This document shows, piece by piece, positions 34,601 to 44,400 of a stretch of 64,000 nucleotides of DNA. The DNA is from Strongylocentrotus droebachiensis (taxonomy: Eukaryota > Echinodermata > Echinoidea > Camarodonta > Strongylocentrotidae). Where the stretch lies: assembly GCA_035222895.1 (NCBI GenBank), contig JAVYIG010004991.1, positions 62,001-126,000 of the forward strand, read 5' to 3'. The stretch's first letter is position 1. Every line of letters starts with the position of its first letter. The notes beneath the pieces were generated by a model that had not been told where the DNA came from, did not search any database, and was given only the letters and a program-made list of their open reading frames with translations. Position numbers and translations under genes: made by a program.

Positions 34601-37047
34601 TTCCAAGCGGTTGCGGCGCAATCTCCGAAAATGTCGAGGGGGGGGGGGGGGGGCCTCCCAGGCCCCCCCCCCCCCCCCAGTACAGTAAGGGTTAAGGGTT
34701 TGGTGATGAATTTGATAATGTAAAATATGATATTGAATTGATATTGATATCACCAAGACTTAACTGGCACCCATAGACGCAGAGAGGCAGGTAAACAAAC
34801 CCTAAAATGCGTCCGAAATCACCCCTTCCCGCACCCAATGAATATTGCAGTGGCTTTAACGTTTACTAGTGGACCCTTCTTTCTTCTCATGAAAAGCATT
34901 TAAAAATCGGTCAAAGAATACATGTAAGTATGGAATGTCAGATTTTGCTACCAGAGTGCTAGCGATTTACCTACCTTCCATTTGTCCTGATGATAATTAG
35001 TTAAGGTGCGATTTACCGTATATGACAAAACGCTGACCTCTTACGAGAGTTTGCGATGTTAGTTTGGGCTGAAATGCCAAGACATATTGTGGTATACACA
35101 CAATTATTTTACGATAAAATCATTTAGTATAGCATCAAAGGCGCAAGCATGCACACAGTTCGCTGAATTTATACAATAGCATCACAACTGTGACCATACT
35201 TTGGACTAGTAACTCGGGGGTGGAGATTCCTTACTAGTATAACACACCAAAAAATATATAAATCTTCTACTAGGGTGTCTGAACGATTTTTCAATTTTCA
35301 ATTTGGGAATCGTTTTTCACCATTTTTATTGGATATTTGAATAAAAAATGTAATCAGAATAATACATTTCAAATTTCAAGACTCACCAATGTTTCTATCA
35401 AAAGATACAGCCCCTCAAAAACTCTGCAATATTCATAGCATTTTGGTCAGAATGGACAAAAAAGTGGTTCACGCCGAGTTATCATTTTTTGCTCAACAGC
35501 TGCATTCTAATGCAATTTAGAATTTTAGAATTTAAATCGCTGTTTTGACCAAGATATTTTTAGAATTCCGAGATGCAGCCCCTTTGGATTAATCTGCCCT
35601 TTCATATGACACCTCATTTATTGAGTATCACCTTCAGGATCATAACAGATAAAGGTTTGAATCTAAATTTATTTTTAAAAACTTGACCAATTTTGCAATG
35701 CACATAGACTCTATAGGGTTGTATGCAATGTCTATGGGAAGGGTTTTAGCACACAAAACCTGGTGCACGATCAGACACCCTACTTCTACAATTGTTCAAA
35801 TAACGGTCATGATTTAAAAGTACCTGTTTCGTGTTAATCTTTCCCTTAAAACGAAGACATTAGGATACACTTTCTCACAGGTTTCATGGCATACCGCTGC
35901 ACAATACAAATGACAACAGCAGGGGCGCTGGTCCAAGATGAGGATCGTCCGCATATTAAACTAGGATATCCTCGTGAACGGGGTCAACTTGTGTCCTAAA
36001 AAATAAGGATCGTCAGCAGCTGCGGGTGCAAAGTTACGTGCGCTGGCAATGCGAAAAAACGGATTCCGCGTAGTAAAATACCCCCACTTATTGTTCACAA
36101 CGTGAAAGTCTCTGTGCTGTGTTAAGTGAGAAATACTTCATGGAGCATCATCGCGGCGTCTGTTTTTTTTTGCAGAGGATCCTTATTTTGAGGACGCGAT
36201 TTGTCTGCATTTTCCAGGAGATCCTCGTTTATATGGACGATCCTCATTCTCAGATCAGCGCCCCTACTGACGTACTGTACACTATACAAGTGCGGGCGGG
36301 CGCGCGTGCCTGCGTGAAGTTTGCGACCATAATGATCGTCATCAATTCATAATGTGAATTACTTGCATGAATTTAATGAGATATCTTCTGTACCGTCGGT
36401 ATGCATTTGAATTGTGCAGCGGTTTGCCATGAAACCTGTGAGAAAGTGTAAACTAATGTCTTCGCTTTTCGGAAAATACTCCAAAAACGATAACAAAATT
36501 GATCAGTCTTGACACGAAACAGGCCTGGCACAGTGACAGTGCCAGTGAAAGAAAGATAGTCTAGACTAGACGAGTACTAGACTGGTCTACCGTCTAGATC
36601 TAATTCTAGATCTAACTTTAAATCATGACCGTTATTTGAACAACTGTGGAATGTTTATATGATTTTTGGTGTGTTATAGAGTCTAGTTAGGTATCGCCAC
36701 GCCGGAGTTACGGGTCCAAAGTATGGTCACAGTTGTGAACAAGCGCCTATGCACATCACATGCACATTGGCAAATGTTGTTGGCTGCATCGCGCCGCGCA
36801 AGAAGAAGATAGCTAATCCACCTCGGCAGCTCGCCGAAGCTCAGGCGCAGTACCGCGTTATCAGCCCTATAAACGTTACAGTATACTCGCACTCTAGCTC
36901 TAGCCTCTAGGGGAGGGCACAAACAAGTGCATCTCATTGACGATTCTCTATTTATCAAATACATGCCAATCATTTCCACTTACTTTCTTGAGCCTTGAGG
37001 ATATCTTCGAACGTTTCATTTTGCTTTTTATCTTCTGAGGCATTCAT
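17736..37047 (-). CDS. TAPT1: Transmembrane anterior posterior transformation protein 1
   Basis: TAPT1 is a conserved multi-pass membrane protein (yeast relative Emp65) linked to the ER and ciliary base and to skeletal patterning. Exons in reading order (minus): 37047-36984 (tentative), 33682-33552, 33198-33080, 32560-32401, 31291-31156, one of 29627-29530 / 28676-28579 / 26976-26879, 25600-25531, 24517-24437, 23885-23776, 23252-23193, 22656-22588, 22192-22116, 18195-17736. Using one cassette exon gives 544 residues with every phase matching. Diagnostic blocks are LTTELTRGYVLENDEARYM, RGQAVIKLYIIYNMLEV, KGSVFKKFDKFNLYQ, YTEFRASLAYDMVISRKKN, VARRMGFIPLPLA, a late membrane segment FKILLSIVLMGKACQYV and the terminus EIDRYTLCGNRIV. 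Human TAPT1 ends EIDRFTICGNRID. The order of blocks is as in vertebrates. The first exon and the choice of cassette exon are the uncertain parts. Confidence 0.94.
18673..18990. repeat. Segment duplicated within a TAPT1 intron
   Basis: The block starting AATCCTGGATTTAGCTCATG, through TTTACTTTTTTGAGGC, TTTTGAAGCGCAATT and GGGCTTCAATATTACACCAT to CAACATTGTTAAACGAT, recurs at 21728-21990. A partial third copy is at 21526-21637. All lie in TAPT1 intron 18196-22115. No coding content was seen. Confidence 0.85.
19761..19925. repeat. Long hairpin with ATTAATGACTGC ends
   Basis: Left arm GTATTAATGACTGCTTTGAG and AGAAATAGTTGTTTTTATAC (19762-19805). The right arm is its reverse complement, ending GCAGTCATTAATAC (about 19878-19924). 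The inner loop holds a second small palindrome, GAGGCGTGCCGAGG. It is a MITE-like inverted repeat. The 54320-54424 hairpin has a similar plan (TATTGACTGC ends, CTTCGGTTCGGG loop). Confidence 0.75.
19976..20060 (-). pseudogene. tRNA-Leu-like relic
   Basis: On the minus strand the sequence reads TGGCCGAGAGGTCTGAGGCG (D-arm, as in tRNA-Leu), CTTTAGA (loop with a TAG anticodon), a variable region, then GAGTTCGAATCTC (T-arm) and CGACCA followed directly by an A-run. Acceptor and anticodon stems pair poorly, so it is unlikely to work. The CCA plus A-run suggests a retroposed mature tRNA or a SINE head rather than a chromosomal tRNA gene. Confidence 0.45.
20690..21530. mobile_element. Repeat element with TGACCTTTGACCT words
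   Basis: Starts near TAGATGGAACTTCGACTGCG and CGCAGTCGAAA, and ends with GGATACTTCGTAACGGAGG. The interior repeats ATAATGTGATCACAAGCTA and variants of TGACCTTTGACCTCATGACC about four times. A second copy with the same start and end is at 50225-50765; related fragments are at 41690-42540 and 56070-56265. Non-autonomous; class unknown. Confidence 0.75.
21432..21837. repeat. 203-bp tandem duplication
   Basis: The unit starts ACGGACGTACGTACATACGT at 21432 and again at 21635, and runs to AAGGAGTATGGTAAAAACGG. The copies differ at very few bases. The breakpoint lies in GTAC-rich sequence, which suggests slippage or unequal exchange at ACGGACGTAC. Confidence 0.9.
25108..25393. mobile_element. MITE with GTGTTTCACAAAGACTAAG ends
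   Basis: The arms GTGTTTCACAAAGACTAAGA and TCAACTTTAAGTTGGACTTA at 25113-25153 are matched by their reverse complement at 25346-25391, around a non-coding core. The core is itself palindromic (CCATTGGTTGCTCTCACC... GGTGAGAGCAAACAGTGG). It lies about 140 bp upstream, in gene sense downstream, of TAPT1 exon 25600-25531. Same family as 7497-7790. Confidence 0.85.
26879..26976 (-). CDS. TAPT1: TAPT1 cassette exon copy 3 (ancestral-like)
   Basis: 98 bp, acceptor AATCAG, donor GTGAGT. Entered with one base from the preceding exon it reads (T)LHAILAIFQATTLNVAFNS and FSTALLTIMMSNN, then joins FVELKG. It is the closest of the three copies to the vertebrate segment (human, from memory: LHAILIMVQATTLNVAFNS then HNKSLLTIMMSNN). 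It is also nearest the next constitutive exon. Length and phases are identical to copies 1 and 2. Confidence 0.85.
28579..28676 (-). CDS. TAPT1: TAPT1 cassette exon copy 2
   Basis: 98 bp, acceptor CATGCAG, donor GTAAGT. Reads (I)LHTILVLFQVTCLIVAFNS and HNRALLTILLSNN. It has an intact frame, intact GT-AG sites and the same entry and exit phases as copies 1 and 3. It keeps the HN pair after AFNS that the vertebrate sequence also has. No stop codon and no frameshift, so it does not look like a pseudoexon. Confidence 0.82.
29030..29147. mobile_element. MITE with CAGGGCCAAATTCATGAAACC ends
   Basis: Left end CAGGGCCAAATTCATGAAAC, right end TAAGGTTTCATGAATATGAG and CCCTG. Inner arms GCTAGTTGTCAAC and GTTGACAACTAG. 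It abuts the next MITE at 29146 with a shared CCTGG. Confidence 0.8.
29146..29279. mobile_element. MITE, GGGCCC-CTTACAAAGAGTTG family, copy 2
   Basis: Starts TGGGCCCTGTCTTACAAAGA and ends CAACTCTTTGTCAGGCGGGG. It matches 49984-50117 almost base for base and 15537-15698 more loosely. It lies between two TAPT1 cassette exons. Confidence 0.85.
29530..29627 (-). CDS. TAPT1: TAPT1 cassette exon copy 1
   Basis: 98 bp, acceptor AATCTTAG, donor GTAAGT. Reads (I)IHTVLVLFQTTTLIVAFNS and QKNVLTLLLVNNN. It shares LVLFQ-T-LIVAFNS with copy 2, so these two are probably the younger pair. The frame and splice sites are intact. It is the first copy after the constitutive exon 31291-31156. Confidence 0.8.
30982..31140. 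mobile_element. MITE touching a TAPT1 splice donor region
   Basis: Left end GGGGGTGTTTCACAAATCC, right end AAGTTTTGTGAAATGGGGCC. Core words CAATGACAAATGACA, AGTGACAAATC and CAGTTGTCACTGATGACAAG match 16941-17083. It ends 15 bp from exon 31291-31156, so in gene sense it begins almost directly after the donor GTATCC. Confidence 0.8.
31610..31692. repeat. Near-perfect palindrome around an (AT)n core
   Basis: ACACCTAACATCTAACACCT GATTGCAT, then about 19 AT repeats, then the reverse complement ATGCAATCA AGGTGTTAGATGTTAGGTGT. Arms are about 27 bp with one gap. It can form a cruciform; it lies in a TAPT1 intron. Confidence 0.9.
33828..34695. mobile_element. piggyBac-like non-autonomous element A
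   Basis: TTAA is present at both ends (33828-33831, 34692-34695). Terminal inverted repeats CCCTTACTGTACTGGG and CCAGTACAGTAAGGG lie immediately inside. The CCCT start with a TTAA target is the piggyBac signature. Poly-C and poly-G runs flank the termini inside. It shares ATGATCTCGGCCGT and AAATGTCGAGGGGGGG with 45664-46466. No transposase frame. It lies in the TAPT1 intron 33683-36983. Confidence 0.85.
35271..35782. mobile_element. Nested element with 7-bp target duplication
   Basis: Terminal inverted repeats TAGGGTGTCTGAACG (left) and, reverse complemented, TAGGGTGTCTGATCG (right). It is flanked by a CTTCTAC duplication at 35264-35270 and 35783-35789. The uninterrupted arm on the other side of the foldback shows the target without this insert. 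512 bp, non-coding. Confidence 0.88.
35917..36269. mobile_element. Central nested element with CAGGGGCGCTG ends
   Basis: Left end CAGCAGGGGCGCTGGTC, right end (reverse complement) CAGTAGGGGCGCTGATC. Sub-terminal inverted words GATGAGGATCGTCC and GGACGATCCTCATTC. It sits at the centre of the foldback, and its own arms extend about 60 bp. Confidence 0.7.
36984..37047 (-). CDS. TAPT1: Tentative TAPT1 first coding exon
   Basis: Beginning at the ATG at 37047-37045, the exon reads MNASEDKKQNETFEDILKAQ, one more Glu codon, then A|GTAAGT. Its end phase fits the next exon, giving ...KAQE-N-LSFWSYLTTELTRG. The open frame extends upstream to a TAA just beyond 37200, but without another ATG. Vertebrate N-termini are poorly conserved, so homology cannot confirm it. 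It is 3.3 kb from the next exon, and the intervening foldback element offers no better candidate. Confidence 0.5.
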
Positions 37048-40000
37048 AACATCTGATAATATGTGTAGATTTTTGGAAGAGCTGTCAGTTTTTTTGTCTG
37101 CAATCCGTATTGTATAGAGATAGTTTCTGTTCAAGAAGTTTACATCTTTTGGTTGCAGTAAAACTCTCTTTAAACAATTTTTTGGCTCAATCAATCTTTG
37201 AAAATCATCTTATAATGCCCTGATAAACAAGATATAAACAGTGTATAATTTAACCTTTAGTTTTCATCAATCTATTTATTTCATATAATTCAAAAGAATT
37301 TAACAAAGGCGAGATATTTTACGACACGTCTAGTTTATATACCCGTCGATGATTGAAAGGTCGATCTCGCAATATCATTCATATCCATGATATTGTATGT
37401 ATGATCTAGATCTATCTCGCAAACTAAACAAAAAAATATCGCAAAATGTATGGACTATTTTTGGCATTCTTCCTCAAGTTAGTGTGTTTACAAAACGAAA
37501 ATCATTCTGCTTCTATAGACTATCTCTCTCTCTCAATCCCTCTCTCACTTTTCACACTTTCTCACTCACTTACTCTCTCTCACACAAGCTTTATCCACTC
37601 TTTTTATACTCGAGCCATATTCTCTTTGAGTGGATTTCCACAAAAAGTGGATATATACTTCATCAATTATAGTTATTGACTTGTTTTCCTTTCAAAACAG
37701 ATATAACTGTGCAAGCAAGATTAAAAGTAGTACAGATCAAAAGCCCAAGAACATTTCAAGAAAGAAAAATGTGAGTATAGGGGTCTATATAATATCTCTT
37801 CTTATGATAAATCTTGAATGGCGGTCATAGTTCTTGGTTTGCAATGGAAATTTTGCACTCTTTTATGGATTGGAATTTTATTCAAAACAGTGTTACTCCG
37901 GGGGAATAGTCCCCAACATGCATGTACCCCAACATGATCTCCCTCGATTGGATTCTATTGTGGACCAAGAGACGTGTACTCCACACAAATATATGCCCCA
38001 CCCCCATTCCCCTTCTTAAAGAGACAGGAACCAACAACAACAAAAAAACATGGTACTGCAAACGGTTCCATCGCAACACACACATTTAGAAAACAAATGT
38101 GAAACATGATTAAATGAAATGCAGACACAGGAATAGTCTCAAATATCATTAACTGATATGCAGCAGGTTTATTTATTTTATATAGGCTATATAGCTAATA
38201 CTACTAAAATTTGCCACTATATATTTGCAGTTGCTCTTCTATCTCCCTTTCTTACAAAATTTGTACATCACACTGATCACAGAATAGTGTAAAACAATTA
38301 GAACTAACAAAACACATAACATGATCAATATAAAAGCAATCTAATAAACAAATTACAAGTTCATATATATTTGCTATGGTTTATACTGTACAACCTTAAT
38401 CTCTATTATCCACTTTCTACCCAGGTGAACTAATTTGACAACAGGTAAGAAGAAATTCCTTGACTGCTTTAGCGCCCTATCATGGCGGCTGAGCTATAGC
38501 CGGGGAAAAATATGATACTTTGTATTAGGGCAGTAGAGTATATTTAAATTATAGTACAGGCGCTATATCAATGGGCATGATCATTTTTATTACAGCTAGA
38601 AAAAAAAAGTAAAATTGTATTTAGTAACATCAATGGCAAGAATAAACAAAATAACACAGAATTCCAACATTTATCAACTTATTAACCCTTTTAAGTGCAA
38701 ACATTTGGATAATGAATTAAAAAACAATCGGAATATTAACAAAAGCTTGCCTTTCTCTTGAAAATTTAAAATGTGATTGCATTTTTAGAAGATGAGCCAT
38801 GGGAAATGTGACCAAAATGAAAACACTGGTGTCATGTAATCTTATCATTGATGAACTTATTACAAGGTTTGGTTTGCCATTTCAGTGTTTCAATCTGAAT
38901 TCCAGAATAGACCAGAAGCATTCAAAAGATTTCATATCATATATTTATTTCAAATTTACATTTCCACCAGCGAAACCAACAAATACAAATGTTGACGTGG
39001 ATAACTCTTGATCTAATTTTGTTAAGCTTCCAACTTTTATACAATCTAAAAGCTGGACTACAAAATTTCTACCTACAACTTTAACAATCAGGATCGTTTG
39101 GGAATCTCTGAGAAGGTCCATATCATTCCACTCAGTAGGAAGAGGTTCCATTGATCTGTATATAGACTCATTTTTTAACGCTACACTCTTACTCAAATGA
39201 AAATACAAAGGTCAAGCCTGTTTCCATTTCTTGTTTACACATAATACAGAATTAGAAAAGTTACTCTGCACAATCTCCTATTGTGAAGAAAATTATATAT
39301 AGATTAGCATAAATATATTACATGCTATGAATTCTGATTCCTAGTCATCTATACAGAATTTCCTTATGATTATTTACACATCCATACCATACAAATTCCA
39401 AAAGATTCTAAATGACCATGTCCATCCTGGAACAATAACACAATATCTATCCAGGAAATTTCCATGACTATGTAACATAGAAGCAAAGTCATTCTCAGTC
39501 ATTCAACTCTAGAGCTTATCTATTTACAAAGACTGACGACAATAGAGGTTGCTTCCGATTGGTAAGTTACATGCATTTCATGGAGCTTCAAATAGTTCCC
39601 TCCGCAGACTTTCTGTTTGTGTGATGTCAGTTGTGATTTGGTACATGTAATAAACTTGTATAGGTAAGTTGTACGTTATTCTAGGTTTCTTTATTCTTAC
39701 AAGGTTTGAATTCTTGGAATTGTTTTCATTTGTGTTATTTCTGAAGAAAGTATCATCAATTTGGTCTAAAAACCATACAGCAAAATGAAAGACATGAGGT
39801 TAGGTTATACACTTAAAAATAATATCACTATAAAATAATTTAAAGAACAAACTTATGCACATATATACAACATTAAAAAAAGTATAAAACAAACAAAATA
39901 ACACATACAGAAACAAAGACATGTGAACAAATGTGGTTACAGTAGAAATAAAATAGGGGAGGGGGTTGGCAATCATATTCAGCTGGTCAGAATTTGCACA

Positions 40001-40893
40001 AGAGACTACCGGTATTGTATTTCATAAAATAATAATTTATTGACCAGGCGTTTCTTGGTATGGATTTTGAAACTGTCGAATGACATACCTGGTGGAACTA
40101 CTTTTTCACTACTATTCCAGAATTTAGCACCTCTTCATGATTGTTGGCATTTGCAATAATTTGTTTTAGGTTTCGGTTCATCACCAGATCTAATATTAGT
40201 TTCACAATAAGTTTTAGTAATTCATAAGTATTGTTTAGGAGAACATACAATTTGTTTTTAAAACTATTTGTACAGATCAGTTCTGGAGAATAATATTTCT
40301 TTGTATTGCCCCAAACAACACTTCCTTAATTGATTGAATATAATAGATTTATGAACACACAACACAAATGTCTACCTTAAATAGCTGTGGAACAAACACA
40401 TTTTATTGAGAAGACATGTAAAAATAAGTTACGTATTATGTATCATTAAGAAATAGTCTCTTAAATAAATTAAAACAAATAATCTCAACAATAAATACTA
40501 TAAGTGTGAAAGTCATCATGAAAATCTCTCTACTGGAGTCTCTCCAATATTTGTATAGATCTTAAATTCTAGGAATTGTAACTTTCTTGATCTTTTTCTT
40601 GTTTTTCTCAAAATAGTGATATTTCATTTTTCTTCTCTTCCTACTCAGATTTCTTCAAAGGTTTATATGACTAGGATAATGACTGCTGGCACCATTTGAG
40701 ACAGTAGATACAGACAAAGTAATAAACAGAAGTTTTCACCTTATTATGGGTCCTGGAAACATTTGGTGGTTTCAAAAAATGTGCGTGAGTCGGGGAAAAT
40801 CTACAAAAAATACTTGGTACTTTGTAGGATTCCTCCAAAAGATGCCGTAAAGGTGTTTAAACTGGAGGTGTGTCGTCATGTGCGGCCACCAAC
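37048..40893. other. Intergenic region upstream of TAPT1
   Basis: The region lies between the TAPT1 start and the SAM-domain gene's 3' end (both minus strand). It should hold the TAPT1 5' UTR and promoter (37048 to about 37400) and the 3' UTR of the upstream gene. It contains a CT-rich tract near 37520-37590 and SINE-like words (CCTTGACTGCTTTAGCGCCC) at 38400-38530. I see no further coding exon. The sequence is AT-rich, and no clear TATA or CpG-rich promoter could be supported. Confidence 0.45.
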
Positions 40894-41160
40894 TTAAGGT
40901 GCTGGCTTTAAGTTGGAAATAAACGCAGATTTAAAAGTATTTAAGGAAGGTTGGGCTACAATTAAGGGGGAGAGACTGTTCCAGTCCTTAACTGTCCTTG
41001 GGAAGAATAAGTATGCATGTGCATCCGTCCTGACTTTGTTGATATAGAATTGTTGGTCATGGCCCCGTCTTGTTCGTTCTACCTTCGGTGAGATGTAATC
41101 CTTGTAGTTGATGTCCATCAAGTCGTGGATTAATTTTCTCCTCAGGTCCCTCAGGGATTA
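40894..41160 (-). pseudogene. Non-LTR retrotransposon ORF2 C-terminal fragment
   Basis: Minus-strand frame SLRDLRRKLIHDLMDINYK, then ERTRRGHDQQFY, DAHAYLFFPRTVKDWNSLSP and LNTFKSAFISNLKPAP, then a stop. The FFPRTVKDWNSLSP block and the following FK.. tail are typical of the end of Jockey/CR1/RTE-type reverse transcriptase ORFs. The rest of the element is missing, as expected for a truncated copy, although here the retained part ends at the stop. It begins right after the TAA TAA of the SAM-domain gene and is in the same frame, so it is probably part of that gene's 3' UTR. Confidence 0.8.
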
Positions 41161-41475
41161 TTAATGTTCTTGGTTGGCCAGGAGCAAATAAAAGGCTCTG
41201 ACTTGAGGAGATATAGTGTTCGTCACCTTGTACACCACAGAGGAAAAGAAATTGTAGAAGATCAAGACACGACTGTCAAAATGCGCCTTGAAGACACAGT
41301 AGGCCTTGAAGAGCCTGCCAAAAGCCTCAAGGGTAGTGCTTCCCGCTGGTATGGCCATATCGTCTGCAATGATATAGTACTCCTCCGGTGCTGTTTCGGG
41401 CCCTAGGCACAGCAGGAATGGCTGTTTCAGTCTTGCTGGCTTCCCGGCAGTATACCGAGCAACATCAAACCCAAG
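41161..41475 (-). CDS. Terminal coding exon of the SAMD3-like gene
   Basis: 105 codons including TAA: LGFDVARYTAGKPARLKQPF, LLCLGP..., YYIIADDMAIPAGSTTLEAF, GRLFKAYCVFKAHFDSRVLI and a hydrophobic FYNFFSSVVYKV. In related proteins this block (ALGAFDELFKAHFVF type) is the C-terminal signature. The last residues VRAFYLLLANQEH do not match what I know, and the stop is TAATAA, directly followed by the retrotransposon fragment in the same frame. Confidence 0.78.
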   Translation of the reverse strand, partial: LGFDVARYTAGKPARLKQPFLLCLGPETAPEEYYIIADDMAIPAGSTTLEAFGRLFKAYCVFKAHFDSRVLIFYNFFSSVVYKVTNTISPQVRAFYLLLANQEH

Positions 41476-44400
41476 CTGTTATGAATAAACGAGAGTTGTT
41501 TAGATGATGTGATGCAGCAATTAAAGTTAAACAAGTCAACGCAAAGCATAGCATCCCCTCGCAGGGTACAAATGGCCAATATATGTCAGAACAAGTTACC
41601 TCCATTGGACTATACTATTATATTACTAGGCAAGGAAGATAACCACATTTTTACAAATACAATTAGGTGTTTTTGCATATTTAATGAGCTATGACCTTCC
41701 ACCTTTGACCTACATACTCAGATATCAAACTTAGGCTGTACATGTATTTTGATACCAAAACGTGTACCTTCATATTAAATTTCATTAAAATTTGTCAAAC
41801 ATTACCCAAGTTATCGAATGGAAACCAGATTTGCATATTTAATGAGCTATGAACTTTGACCTACATACTCCGAAAACGAACTTAGGCTGTGATTTGATAC
41901 TATAAACCTTCATATCAAATTTCATTAAAATCCGTCAAACAATACTAAAGTTATGGATCGGAAACCAGATTCGCATATTTAATGAGCTATGACCTTTGAC
42001 CTACATACTCCGAAATTTAAATTAGCCTGTATTTCAGACCTGCCAACCTCTGGAGTTCAAAAACTGTATTCTTTATTCCCAAAAGTTGTACTTTACTGAC
42101 AAAAGTTGTATTCTTAACAAAATATTAAAAATGTTACGCGGATCAATGCTTTTTATAGGTTCTTACGTACAGGGAGAAAATTGTTATGGATCATTGGTTG
42201 AATATGCATGATTTCATCATAACTAGCGTGTTCGATGAACCAATGAACATCCCCAAATTTCCGAAGTGAGATGCTTGAAGGATACTTTACAGGAGAGAAT
42301 GGGCATTTTGCATAGCACACAATTTAAAATTTAAATTAAAATTTGCTTCTAAAAATCGTACTAAATACGACTAAATCGTACTGGTTGGCAGGTCTGGATT
42401 TCGATATCATCAACCTTCATATCAAATTTCATTAAAATCCGTCAAACATTAGTTATCGATCAGAAACCAAATTTGTTACGAACGGACGCACGGACGGACG
42501 CACAGAAGGACGGACGGCAGCATTACTGTATCCCCTCCGACTTCTTCGGCGAGCGGATAACAATTCTTTAAAAATCAGCTACAAACACAGCCATCATGAT
42601 GTTATCTATATACAAGTAGATGTGTGTACATACTTATATGTTTGTTGTACATTGCTGCAGTGGGTGCTCGAATCGAAGATCAGCAAATTTCTGATTTTTG
42701 TTATGTCTATTTCGAATATATCAAACTAAAATAATTCATTAAAAGCTAAAGAACTGGTAAAAAAAAAAATGTATAGTAAAGTCATAAATGCTGTAAAATT
42801 GAATAAACATGTCTGACAGAAATTAAATAAAGATCATTCAGATTACCAATCGATGTAGTTTAGGTTTAGTTCTCTTTTAAACAGAAGAAAAGCTTTGAGA
42901 CTGCTTTTATGTGGTTATGCCATATTTATTTCATGGATATTTCTCAAGAACATTAAAATGATCATTCTACCAAAGTCCATTACATGACCAAAATAGCCTA
43001 CAAAATATATACACAATACTTCAAGATGACGGGTCCGTTATGTTTCCTTGAAATAAGTTTGAACCAACGAAACAAATACACCGTGGCGACGGGCGATTCG
43101 CCCCCTTAACCTCTGAAATCGCCACGGTAAAAATCAAGACGAGGGCGAAAAAAAATCAATATATCTTGAAAAATCGCCCCCGTCATAAATTGATATTCCC
43201 TATGAATTAATAAATCTATTTATTGATGTGTCTGAGTGAAATCTCCGTTCCAACTACCAACTCCAAAACTAGAAACTTTCATCAACATTTTAAAAGTTTT
43301 GTGAGTTGCAGCGGATCGGCGGTCGTACCTACTGTAGCTAGATCTACAGCGGTATCCGCCTGTCTGCGCCTAAGCTCCCGGCGGCCGGACAGGCCACCGG
43401 CCCCGATGTAGTTTCGTGCATGCACAGCATGAATGCATACGCAGTTCGCACACGTTCACAATACACAGAAACGTACTAGCTCAGCTCCAGCGCGCGCCCG
43501 CACGCTCCTACTCCTAGTATGAAGCAAATAACTATTTGCGAGTGACGAGAGCTGAACTGCTAGCGACTAAATTGGTATGTAATATGTTTATTTTGTCTTT
43601 TTTCTGGCCCTAATTTTTATCATGGACAATGCAATCCCATTAAAAAAATGTTATTCCGTCTAAAATTGTGTTATTTATAAGTTAAAACCATTAAATGCGA
43701 GTATATTTTTACTGTTGTCCCACATACTGATATATTTGTTATAACGAAACATGCAAAATCAATGCCGGATTTTTTCTTGTAAAATCGATATAAAGCAAGT
43801 TTCGTACACAGAAATTGAATTTTGTTATAAAAAAACCGTAAATAAATATATAAAGGATGTTCCTACTCCTCAGAATTTTTCTTACAACTGTTTAATTAAA
43901 TTAAATTATTTATATACGATCGATGCCAGGCCAATTGTCATGAGTGATGACATCAATTTCTGTCTACGAAATGAAACTAGCTTTGGCTTGGCCTTTAGAA
44001 TTAGAGTCTATAAACAAAAAATAAGGCCATGATTTTGCATGTTTCGGCATAACAAATATATCGGTATGTGGGACAATAGTAAAAATATTTACTCACATTT
44101 AATGGTTATAAATGTTACAAATAACACAATTTTAAAGGGAGTCAGTCTACATTTTTTTTTAATGGGATTGCATTGTCCATAATAACAATTAAATTTGGGA
44201 CAGAAAAAAAGACTAAATAACATATTACCTACCAATTTGGTTGCTAGTAGTATGATGGCTAAGGAAAAACACAACTTATTGTTACAGCTTACAATATGGC
44301 TTTAAGGAAGTAGCCCCTTGGTTTTTTTTAGGCAATGGGGAAAAGTAGCCCCCATAAAAAAATTAATTCCTAGCCCGCGTGTCAGTGATAATATTTTCTT

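Larger units (their letters stand above)
35183..36737. mobile_element. 1.55-kb foldback element with nested insertions
   Basis: The outer arms start CACAACTGTGACCATACTTT (35183) and end in its reverse complement at 36737. The arms continue through TATAACACACCAAAAA, CAAATAACGGTCATGATTTA, and the word GTTTCATGGCA (inverted as TGCCATGAAAC). The left arm is interrupted by a separate element (35271-35782), and the centre holds another (35917-36269). No coding content. The 36683-36979 minus open frame is part of the right arm. Confidence 0.8.

Noticed and set aside
36683..36979. 98-codon minus-strand frame as an alternative TAPT1 first exon
   Set aside because: It is part of the right arm of the foldback element and has no TAPT1-like sequence. 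The exon 37047-36984 fits the phase better.
43751..44032. 93-codon plus-strand frame
   Set aside because: It is the unique centre of a long inverted-repeat MITE, with no recognisable protein and no neighbouring exons.
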